A stretch of DNA of 12,336 nucleotides from an uncultured Desulfobacca sp. (lineage in GTDB: Bacteria > Desulfobacterota > Desulfobaccia > Desulfobaccales > Desulfobaccaceae). The stretch is taken from NCBI GenBank assembly GCA_937958145.1, contig CALGOE010000219.1, positions 1 through 12,336 of the forward strand, given 5' to 3'. Under the pieces are notes generated by a model that saw only the letters and a program-made list of their open reading frames with translations, searched no databases and was not told the origin of the DNA. Numbering within the stretch: position 1 is the stretch's first letter; every line of letters starts with the position of its first letter. A program made the position numbers and the translations under genes. Below are positions 6,745 to 12,336 of this stretch, in pieces.

Positions 6745-8274
6745 ATGGAACTCAAAGATCTTCTCGGCCGCAAATTAGTCCTGGGGATTGCCGGGACCGC
6801 CGTCACCCCCGCAATCGTCCAGCACTTTCAGGAACTGCGGGCCGGCGGCCTGATTCTCTACCGGCGCAATTTTCTCTCCCCGGAACAGGTACGCACCCTG
6901 ATTACTGACCTGGAGGAGGCCCTGGGGCGGCGCCTGCTGGTCCTGGTGGACCATGAAGGGGGCCGGGTTATCATGTTTCGGGAGGGGATCACGGTCTTTC
7001 CCGACAACCTGGCTGTGGGCGCGGCCGGCAATGTCGCTTACGCCCGGCGGCAGGGGGAAATCGAGGCCAGGGAGCTGCGGCGTCTGGGGGTGGATATTAA
7101 TCTGGCGCCGGTCCTGGATGTGCTCACCGAAGCCTATAGCCCCAATATCGGCATCCGGTCCTATGGGCGCGATCCCAGGATGGTGGCCGTCCTGGGCGCG
7201 GCCCGCATTGCCGCCATGCAGGCCGGTGGCGTCTCTGCCTGTGCCAAACATTTCCCGGGCAAAGGCCATGCGCCGGTGGATGCTCATCTGGGCCTGCCGG
7301 TCATCCCCTCCACCTGGCAGGAGATGCAGGCAGTGCATTTGCCGCCTTTTCAGGAGGCCATCCGGGTCGGGGTGGACCTGATCATGTCGTCCCATCCCTA
7401 TTATCCCAACCTGGATCCGGGCCCGCGCCAGATCGCCACCTTTTCCCGGGCGCTCATCTCTGACTGCCTGCGCCGGGAGCTGGGTTTTGGGGGAGTCATC
7501 AGCAGTGATGATCTGGAGATGGGCGCCATTGCGGCTGTCTGCAATATCGGCCAGGCCGCCGTTCTGGCCACCCGGGCCGGGCACGACCTGCTTTTGGTCT
7601 GCCACACCCCCGAGGCCCAAAAAGAGGTCCATAGGGCGCTGTTGTCGGCTTATGAAAACCGGGAGCTGTCCCTGGCAGAGTTGGAGGCCAGCGTCGAGCG
7701 CCTCGACGCCCTGGCGGCGAAACGGCCCCGGCGCTTTGAGCCGGGAGAACCGCGGCCGGAAGGCGAGGGGGCTGAGCTGGCCGCCGCCATCTCCCGGCAG
7801 GCAGTGCAAATTCTGCAGGATAAAGACGGCCTTTTGCCGATTAAGAATCGCGGCGAACGCCTGGCGGTGATTTTTCCCCGCTTCGCCGAGCTGGCCGACC
7901 GGATTATGATCGAACGGGAGATCCTGACCGGCCGGGAATTCCTGACCAGGGCATTCGGCCGTTACGGGCTCAACCCCGACGTGCTCCTGGTGAGTATGGA
8001 GCCCACGGTGAGCGATCTGGCGGCCGCGGCAGAGCTGGCCGAGCGCGCCGACCTGACCATCCTGGGCTGTTATGACGCCCATCTTTTCGCCTCCAACCGG
8101 GCGCTCCTGGACCAGGTGCAGGCCAAGGCCCGCCGGCTGGTCGTGGTCTTGCTGCGGGATCCCTATGATGTCACCTTTCTCCGACCCGAGGTGGCCGGTC
8201 TAACGGCCTTTGGCTGGCGGGTCTGCCAACTGCAGGCCGTCATCGCCGCCATCGGCGGCGGGACGGGAAGCTGA
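6745..8274 (+). CDS. nagZ: NagZ-type glycoside hydrolase family 3 (beta-N-acetylhexosaminidase-like)
   Basis: NagZ removes GlcNAc from muropeptides or beta-N-acetylglucosaminides during wall recycling. The 509-aa product has the GH3 barrel with LVLVDHEGGRV, APVLDV, KHFPGKGH (168-175), the D179-x-H181 dyad that supplies general acid/base in NagZ, and SDDLEMGAI with D255 as the expected nucleophile. The canonical KHFPGHG is KHFPGKG here, with the histidine two residues later. After about residue 340 there is a further 170-residue alpha/beta domain (AISRQAVQILQDKDGLLP, then SMEPTVSDLAAAAELAERAD and VVVLLRDPYDV) resembling the GH3 C-terminal domain. Short proteobacterial NagZ (341 aa in E. coli) lacks this, while longer Gram-positive types have it. 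There is no signal peptide, so it should be cytoplasmic. The ATG at 6745 is preferred over an upstream TTG at 6727 but has no ribosome binding site. A glycosyltransferase follows after 15 bases. GH3 specificity beyond hexosaminidase cannot be excluded. Confidence 0.9.
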   Translation: MELKDLLGRKLVLGIAGTAVTPAIVQHFQELRAGGLILYRRNFLSPEQVRTLITDLEEALGRRLLVLVDHEGGRVIMFREGITVFPDNLAVGAAGNVAYARRQGEIEARELRRLGVDINLAPVLDVLTEAYSPNIGIRSYGRDPRMVAVLGAARIAAMQAGGVSACAKHFPGKGHAPVDAHLGLPVIPSTWQEMQAVHLPPFQEAIRVGVDLIMSSHPYYPNLDPGPRQIATFSRALISDCLRRELGFGGVISSDDLEMGAIAAVCNIGQAAVLATRAGHDLLLVCHTPEAQKEVHRALLSAYENRELSLAELEASVERLDALAAKRPRRFEPGEPRPEGEGAELAAAISRQAVQILQDKDGLLPIKNRGERLAVIFPRFAELADRIMIEREILTGREFLTRAFGRYGLNPDVLLVSMEPTVSDLAAAAELAERADLTILGCYDAHLFASNRALLDQVQAKARRLVVVLLRDPYDVTFLRPEVAGLTAFGWRVCQLQAVIAAIGGGTGS

Positions 8275-8289
8275 GCGGACTGCTGACCA

Positions 8290-9471
8290 ATGCGGAGAGA
8301 GCCTCTTCTTTTAATTCATGTGACCACGGTGCCGGAGACGTTTACCTTTTTCCGGGGGCAGATAGGTTTTCTGCAGGAGCGCGGTTTTTTGATTAAAGCC
8401 GTCTCATCTCCGGGGCCCCTGTTGGCGGCAACGGCCCAGAGGGAGAATATCCAGGTTTTTCCGGTTCCCATGCCGCGGCGCATCACCCCCTGGGCCGATC
8501 TCGTCTCATTGTGGCAGCTTTATGGTATATTCCGCCAACAACAGCCGACCATCGTCCATGCTCATACTCCCAAAGCCGGGTTGTTGGGGACCCTGGCGGC
8601 CCGACTGGCCAGGGTTCCGGTGGTGGTGTATAGTATGCGGGGGCTGCCGTTTGTCACGGCGCGCGGGTTGAAGCGGAGTCTGTTGCTGGGCACGGAAAAA
8701 GTGGCCTGCGGGTTGGCCGATCGGGTCATCGCCGTCAGTCAGGCCAACCGCCAGACAGCTCTGGCGGCCGGCATTTGTTCTCCGGGAAAAATTATGGTCT
8801 TGGGCCATGGCAGCAGCAATGGGGTGGACGCGGAGGCCAGGTTTAACCCGCGGCGTTTGGCCCCGGAGACGCGAGCCCGGGTGCGGCAACGGTATCACAT
8901 CCCTGCCGAGGCCGTGGTTTTGGGGTTTGTGGGCAGGATTGTCCGGGATAAAGGCATTCTTGAGCTGGCCCAGGCCTGGCAATGGCTGCGGGAGCGTTAC
9001 CCGAACCTCTATCTTCTCCTGGTGGGCCCCAAGGAACCACAGGATCCGGTGCCGCGACCGGTCCTGGCGGACCTGGAGGCGGATTCCCGGGTGGTCTGGA
9101 CCGGGCCCTGCGATGATCCTGCTCCTTTCTATGCGGCTATGGATATCCTGACGTTGCCGACGCATCGGGAGGGCTTTCCCAACACCCCCCTGGAGGCTGC
9201 GGCCATGAACCTGCCGGTCGTGGCCACGGCTGTGGACGGCTGTGTGGAAGCGGTGGCCGATGGGGTTACGGGCATCCTGGTGCCGCCCTATGACAGCCGG
9301 GCCCTGGCCCAGGCCCTGGCCAGGTTGGTCAGTGCGCCTGAGCTCAGAGAGAAGATGGGCCAGGCTGGCCGCCGGCGGGTGCTGGCCCAATTTCGGCCCC
9401 AGGTTATCTGGCAGGCCCTGTATGAGAGTTATCGCCAACTCCTGTCCGCCAAGCTGGGAGTCCTGATCTAA
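8290..9471 (+). CDS. GT4-family glycosyltransferase (GT-B fold, CapM/WbnH-like)
   Basis: The 393-aa protein is a retaining glycosyltransferase that probably moves a nucleotide-activated sugar to a lipid-linked or glycan acceptor at the inner face of the membrane. The N-terminal acceptor domain begins HVTTVPETFTFFRGQIGFL and includes IVHAHTPKAGLLGTLAARLA and YSMRGLPF. The linker and donor domain show ADRVIAVSQANR, LGFVGRIVRDKGILELAQAW and LLLVGP. The EX7E donor-binding motif is intact: E294 and E302 in REGFPNTPLEAAAMNLPVVA. No membrane helix or signal peptide is evident. The start has no strong ribosome binding site; the 15-base gap after nagZ suggests translational coupling. It may build capsule, O-antigen or another surface glycan, in keeping with the export gene elsewhere in the window. 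Sugar and acceptor cannot be told from sequence. Confidence 0.92.
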   Translation: MRREPLLLIHVTTVPETFTFFRGQIGFLQERGFLIKAVSSPGPLLAATAQRENIQVFPVPMPRRITPWADLVSLWQLYGIFRQQQPTIVHAHTPKAGLLGTLAARLARVPVVVYSMRGLPFVTARGLKRSLLLGTEKVACGLADRVIAVSQANRQTALAAGICSPGKIMVLGHGSSNGVDAEARFNPRRLAPETRARVRQRYHIPAEAVVLGFVGRIVRDKGILELAQAWQWLRERYPNLYLLLVGPKEPQDPVPRPVLADLEADSRVVWTGPCDDPAPFYAAMDILTLPTHREGFPNTPLEAAAMNLPVVATAVDGCVEAVADGVTGILVPPYDSRALAQALARLVSAPELREKMGQAGRRRVLAQFRPQVIWQALYESYRQLLSAKLGVLI

Positions 9472-9486
9472 TGGCAACCCTGGTCC

Positions 9487-9511
9487 GCGCTCTGGTGGAC
9501 AGCGCATTTTT
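9487..9511 (+). terminator. Possible intrinsic terminator after the glycosyltransferase gene
   Basis: GCGCT (9487-9491) pairs with AGCGC (9501-9505) around a 9-base loop and is followed by ATTTTT. The stem is only 5 bp, so termination would be weak. Its place, 15 bases past the stop codon and just before the next gene's candidate -10, supports it. Confidence 0.38.
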
Positions 9512-9515
9512 CGGA

Positions 9516-9521
9516 TAAAAT
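9516..9521 (+). promoter_or_regulatory. Candidate -10 (TAAAAT) of the zinc-ribbon gene
   Basis: TAAAAT ends 6 bases before the ATG at 9528, so a message starting 7 bases downstream would begin at the start codon itself. A possible -35, TGGACA (9496-9501), is 14 bases away, too short to be persuasive. AGGG (9522-9525) is only 2 bases from the ATG, too close for a normal ribosome binding site. Confidence 0.3.
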
Positions 9522-9527
9522 AGGGAC

Positions 9528-9791
9528 ATGGAGTCATTTCGCCATAATTTATCGCCGGTAGAAGTAAAAATCTTCCTCAAGAGTGCCGCCGACCTCACCG
9601 AGAATCTGGCTATTCGTTTTGTCCACAAGATTTCCCGGGCCTGCCCCCGCTGCGGCCGACCAGAACTCTGCTATGGCGCCGCCATCAGCTATTTTGCCAG
9701 CAGCCACGACAAGACCACCCACGAAATCACCGTCTGCCTGCATTGCGGTTACAAAGACCTGGCCACCTTGACTACCTGTGAACGCCTGTGA
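9528..9791 (+). CDS. Small zinc-ribbon protein of unknown function
   Basis: The 87-aa product carries two CxxC knuckles: C39-P-R-C42-G and C70-L-H-C73-G, 27 residues apart, the usual layout of a structural zinc ribbon. Between them is a region rich in aromatic and polar residues (CYGAAISYFASSHDKTTHEI). The N-terminal 35 residues look helical (VEVKIFLKSAADLTENLAIRFVHK). No signal peptide or membrane segment is seen, so it is cytoplasmic. Zinc ribbons of this kind often bind nucleic acid or protein, but nothing identifies a partner. It stands alone between the nagZ-glycosyltransferase pair and nfnAB. Intact knuckles and coding-like amino-acid content support a real gene. Confidence 0.75.
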   Translation: MESFRHNLSPVEVKIFLKSAADLTENLAIRFVHKISRACPRCGRPELCYGAAISYFASSHDKTTHEITVCLHCGYKDLATLTTCERL

Positions 9792-9910
9792 GAAGAGGGC
9801 GGCAGCGGCGCCCAAATGCCAGGAGTTATCGTGCGGCTGGGTGCAAGCTTGAAGGATATCATCCCCATCTTGTGTAAAAATCAGCGGGAATTTTGTTTGG
9901 CGGGCGCTTT

Positions 9911-9926
9911 TGTGATAAATATCACT
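9911..9926 (+). promoter_or_regulatory. CRP/FNR-family operator-like palindrome upstream of nfnA
   Basis: The sequence TGTGATAAATATCACT contains GTGAT-AAAT-ATCAC (9912-9925), a perfect inverted repeat. It matches the CRP half-site arrangement TGTGA-N6-TCACA with one mismatch, and the FNR form TTGAT-N4-ATCAA with one mismatch per half. Sulfate reducers use CRP/FNR relatives, including HcpR, with GTGA/TCAC-type sites. Its centre is 41.5 bases upstream of the start site predicted from the -10 at 9948-9953. The regulator is unknown. The TGTGATAAA part could alternatively act as an extended -10. Confidence 0.5.
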
Positions 9927-9953
9927 TGCATCTCTTCCCAATGGCGTGATAAG
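9926..9953 (+). promoter_or_regulatory. Candidate nfnAB promoter
   Basis: TTGCAT (9926-9931) and GATAAG (9948-9953) are separated by 16 bases. Transcription from about 9960 would give an 85-base leader before the nfnA ATG. Both boxes are imperfect, as expected of an activator-dependent promoter. The palindrome just upstream abuts the -35. Confidence 0.38.
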
Positions 9954-10044
9954 AGAATAGATTGAGACCGATAAGTATGGAGGTTCAGGTAAACGCCTTC
10001 CAGCAGTTTTTGGGGCACATGTATCTTTTCAAAGGAGAGGACCT

Positions 10045-10899
10045 ATGTTTGAAATAGTGGAACGTCAGGAATTGGCCCAGGGCACGATTATCAGCAATTG
10101 GGTGAAGGCTCCCAAGATTGCGGCCAAGGCCAAACCCGGGCAGTTTGTCATCCTGCGCGCCAATGAAACCGGGGAACGCATTCCCTTGACCATGGCGGAC
10201 ACGGATCCGGAGAAGGGGCTGATCAACATTATCTATATGGTCGTGGGCAAAAGCACCGCCCTTTTCAAGACGTTGCAGGTGGGGGATTCCTTCCTGGATG
10301 TCATCGGGCCTTTGGGCGCGGCGACGCACCTGGAGAAGGTCGGCAAGGTCATCTGCGTGGGCGGCGGCACCGGCATCGCGGTTTTGCATCCCATTACCCG
10401 GGGATTGAAGAACCTGGGCAACTATGTGTATTCGGTCATCGGCGCCCGGTCCAAAGACCTGCTCATCATGGAAGACCGCATGAAGGCCGTTTCCGATGAA
10501 CTCATGATCTGTACCGATGACGGCACCTATGGGCACAAAGGCTTCGTGACCGATAAGCTTCGGGAAACGTTGGAAAAACATAAAGATATCGGCTTGGCCG
10601 TCTGCATCGGGCCGGTGCCCATGATGCGGGCCTGTTGCAACGTCACCAAAGAATTCAATGTCAAGACCCTGGTGAGCCTCAACCCCATCATGGTGGATGG
10701 CACGGGGATGTGCGGTTGTTGCCGCGTGCGCGTCGGCGGCAAGATGAAGTTTGCCTGCGTCGACGGCCCGGAATTCGACGGGCATGAGGTGGATTTTGAC
10801 GAACTCAACCTGCGGCTGCGCTCCTATCTCCCCGAAGAAAAATTGTCGTATGATGCCTTTAAAACATCCCAGGGTCACACCTGCAGCTATGGCAAATAA
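10045..10899 (+). CDS. nfnA: NfnA: small subunit of NADH-dependent reduced ferredoxin:NADP+ oxidoreductase (SudB/HydG-like)
   Basis: NfnA carries an FAD, a [2Fe-2S] cluster and the NAD(H) site of the electron-bifurcating transhydrogenase NfnAB, which couples NADH and reduced ferredoxin to NADP+ reduction in the cytoplasm. The 284-aa product has an FAD-binding barrel (KPGQFVILRANETGERIPLT), the NAD-binding GGGTGIAVLHP (from about residue 111), and a C-terminal cluster loop: D218-G-T-G-M-C223-G-C-C226 with C238. NfnAB clusters are reported to use three Cys and one Asp ligand, and D218 is available. An extra cysteine (C225) makes GCC. The start has a strong ribosome binding site (AAGGAGAGG) 5 bases upstream. 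nfnB follows after 41 bases. The same fold occurs in sulfide dehydrogenase SudB and as a partner of glutamate synthase-like subunits, so the exact reaction rests on the pairing. Confidence 0.93.
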   Translation: MFEIVERQELAQGTIISNWVKAPKIAAKAKPGQFVILRANETGERIPLTMADTDPEKGLINIIYMVVGKSTALFKTLQVGDSFLDVIGPLGAATHLEKVGKVICVGGGTGIAVLHPITRGLKNLGNYVYSVIGARSKDLLIMEDRMKAVSDELMICTDDGTYGHKGFVTDKLRETLEKHKDIGLAVCIGPVPMMRACCNVTKEFNVKTLVSLNPIMVDGTGMCGCCRVRVGGKMKFACVDGPEFDGHEVDFDELNLRLRSYLPEEKLSYDAFKTSQGHTCSYGK

Positions 10900-10940
10900 C
10901 CGGACCGGCATCCGAGCTTGAAGACACGGAGGAAAAAACG

Positions 10941-12336
10941 ATGACCGAAGAAGTCAAGGCCCCGAAGAAAGAAAAAATCCCCCGGCAAAAGATGCCGGAA
11001 CAGCCCGCCGAGGTGCGGCGCCATAATTTTGATGAAGTGCCCCTGGGCTATACCCCCGAACTGGCCATGAAAGAGGCGGAGCGGTGTATCCAATGCAAGG
11101 ATCCCCGCTGTCGGCAGGGCTGTCCGGTGGAAGTTGACATTCCAGCGTTCATCAAATGCATCAAAGAAGGCGATTTTGAGGGGGCAATCCGTAAGCTGTG
11201 GGAAAAGAATGCCCTGCCGGCCGTCTGTGGGCGGGTCTGCCCTCAGGAAGTGCAATGTGAAGGCCTCTGCATTTTGGGTAAAAAGGACGAGCCGGTGGCC
11301 ATCGGCAATCTGGAGAAATTCGCCGCCGATTATCAGCGGTTGCACGGCCGGGATGTTTTGCCGCCCAAGGCCGAGCCCACGGGCAAAAAAGTGGCGGTTG
11401 TGGGTTCCGGCCCGGCCGGCCTCACGGTGGCCGGTGACCTGATCCTGAAAGGTCATGAGGTGACCATCTTTGAGGCTTTGCATGCCCCGGGCGGCGTCTT
11501 GATCTATGGCATCCCGGAATTCCGTCTACCCAAAGCCATCGTGGCCTCGGAATGCCGTTATCTGGAGCGGTTGGGGGTCAAGTTCGAGGTCAATGCGGTC
11601 ATCGGCCGCTCGGAAACGGTGGATGAACTCTTGGAGCGTTTTGATGCGGTTTTCCTGGGTGTGGGCGCCGGTCTGCCGCTCTTCCTGAATATCCCGGGTG
11701 AACATTATATCGGCGTCTATTCCTCCAACGAATATCTGACCCGCTCCAACCTCATGAAGGCCTACGAATTCCCGAAATACGATACGCCCATTGTCAAGGG
11801 CAAGAAAGTGGCGACTTTTGGCGGCGGCAACGTGGCCATGGACTCGGCCCGCACGGCTCTCCGTCTGGGGGCCGAAAAATCTTACATCATCTACCGCCGC
11901 GGTCGGGAAGAACTCCCGGCCCGGAAAGAAGAAATCCATCATGCGGAAGATGAAGGGGTGGAATTCATGTTCCTGACTGCGCCGGTGCGCTTCCTGGGCA
12001 CTGATGACGGTTTTCTCACCGGCGTGGAATGCCTCCGCATGGAGTTGGGCGAACCCGATGCTTCGGGCCGGCGGCGGCCGGTGCCGGTGCCAGGCTCGGA
12101 ATTTATCGTGGAGATCGATACGGCCGTCATTTCCATCGGTTCCAGTGCCAACCCGCTTTTGACCAAGAGCACCCCGGGGTTGGTCCTGAACAACTGGGGC
12201 AATATCGTGGCCGACCCCAAAACCGGCAAGACCATGAAACCCCGGGTCTGGGCCGGCGGCGACATCGTCACCGGCGCGGCCACGGTTATCCTGGCCGCCG
12301 GCGCCGGCCGCATCGCCTCCAATTCCATCCATGACT
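10941..12336 (+). CDS. nfnB: NfnB: large subunit of NADH-dependent reduced ferredoxin:NADP+ oxidoreductase (GltD/SudA-like), 3' end cut
   Basis: NfnB holds the bifurcating FAD, two [4Fe-4S] clusters and the NADP(H) site, and partners NfnA. 465 residues are visible; the family is about 465-480 aa, so only the C-terminal tip is missing. Cluster ligands are present: C49, C52, C57 and C61 in ERCIQCKDPRCRQGCPVEVD, and C96, C100, C106 and C110 in CGRVCPQEVQCEGLC. The FAD Rossmann motif is VVGSGPAG (GxGxxG at 155-160) with ALHAPGGVLIYGIPEFRLPK after it. The NADPH motif is GGGNVAMDSA (294-303) with IYRRGREELPARKEE. The final FAD segment is RVWAGGDIVTGAATVILAAGAG. The ATG at 10941 has GGAGG 8 bases upstream. 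GltD of glutamate synthase shares this fold, but no GltB is adjacent and NfnA is, so Nfn is the better reading. Confidence 0.94.
   Translation, partial: MTEEVKAPKKEKIPRQKMPEQPAEVRRHNFDEVPLGYTPELAMKEAERCIQCKDPRCRQGCPVEVDIPAFIKCIKEGDFEGAIRKLWEKNALPAVCGRVCPQEVQCEGLCILGKKDEPVAIGNLEKFAADYQRLHGRDVLPPKAEPTGKKVAVVGSGPAGLTVAGDLILKGHEVTIFEALHAPGGVLIYGIPEFRLPKAIVASECRYLERLGVKFEVNAVIGRSETVDELLERFDAVFLGVGAGLPLFLNIPGEHYIGVYSSNEYLTRSNLMKAYEFPKYDTPIVKGKKVATFGGGNVAMDSARTALRLGAEKSYIIYRRGREELPARKEEIHHAEDEGVEFMFLTAPVRFLGTDDGFLTGVECLRMELGEPDASGRRRPVPVPGSEFIVEIDTAVISIGSSANPLLTKSTPGLVLNNWGNIVADPKTGKTMKPRVWAGGDIVTGAATVILAAGAGRIASNSIHD

Noticed and set aside
6775..8082. 435-aa open frame on the minus strand opposite nagZ
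   Set aside because: Antisense to a clear GH3 enzyme with intact catalytic motifs; low-complexity Gly/Gln/Pro-rich translation and no recognisable fold.
8506..9537. 343-aa open frame on the minus strand opposite the glycosyltransferase
   Set aside because: Antisense shadow of a gene with an intact EX7E motif; no homology features of its own.
9977..10057. 26-codon upstream reading frame (MEVQVNAFQQFLGHMYLFKG...) overlapping the nfnA start
   Set aside because: It overlaps the nfnA start and could be a leader peptide, but it has no ribosome binding site, no regulatory-codon run and no paired stem-loops, so chance is the simpler explanation.
9985..10911. 308-aa open frame on the minus strand opposite nfnA
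   Set aside because: Antisense shadow of a well-conserved redox subunit; His/Asp/Gly-rich, without a start signal.
1..12336. Search for CRISPR arrays, defence genes, transposases, integrases, tRNAs, attachment sites or a novel multi-gene system
   Set aside because: No direct repeats with spacers, no nuclease, transposase or integrase motifs and no cloverleaf were seen. The window reads as ordinary chromosomal genes with a few unassigned small ones.

Overview
The window is GC-rich, with a high density of protein genes and short gaps (none over 300 bases). I see no rRNA, tRNA, CRISPR array or mobile element. Gene content points to an anaerobic Desulfobacterota (deltaproteobacterial) bacterium, possibly a Desulfobacca- or Syntrophobacterales-like sulfate reducer. 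The grounds are adjacent NfnA/NfnB-type electron-bifurcating transhydrogenase genes, a HEAT-repeat protein resembling the DVU0298 family of Desulfovibrio, and the style of the SSB and PgeF proteins. The taxon is an inference.

Layout. (1) Positions 1-2526, minus strand: an unassigned, probably envelope-anchored protein followed by a polysaccharide export protein (Poly_export plus SLBB domains) that runs off the left edge. (2) Positions 2790-4075, plus strand: ssb, a HEAT-repeat protein and a 45-aa single-membrane-segment protein with a strong ribosome binding site. (3) Positions 4254-6701, minus strand: a Na+/solute symporter and, downstream, pgeF, separated by a 135-base gap holding a strong stem-loop. 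(4) Positions 6745-9471, plus strand: a NagZ-type GH3 enzyme and a GT4 glycosyltransferase 15 bases apart, diverging from the symporter across 43 bases. (5) Positions 9528-9791: a small zinc-ribbon protein. (6) Positions 10045-12336: nfnA and nfnB, preceded by a CRP/FNR-like palindrome; nfnB is cut by the right edge a few codons from its expected end.

How they work together. Three genes have cell-envelope themes: polysaccharide export, NagZ (muropeptide sugar hydrolysis) and PgeF (peptidoglycan editing). A symporter lies between PgeF and NagZ, which raises but does not prove a link to cell-wall sugar recycling. ssb and its neighbours are housekeeping or unassigned. NfnAB couples NADH, NADPH and ferredoxin pools in the cytoplasm and probably has its own regulated promoter.

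I found no hallmark of a defence system or a completely new system. The items most worth a second look are the palindrome placed about -41.5 from a candidate nfn start site, three genes that look leaderless, the pgeF leader stem-loop, the 45-aa membrane protein, and the unassigned proteins at 1657-2526 and 9528-9791.
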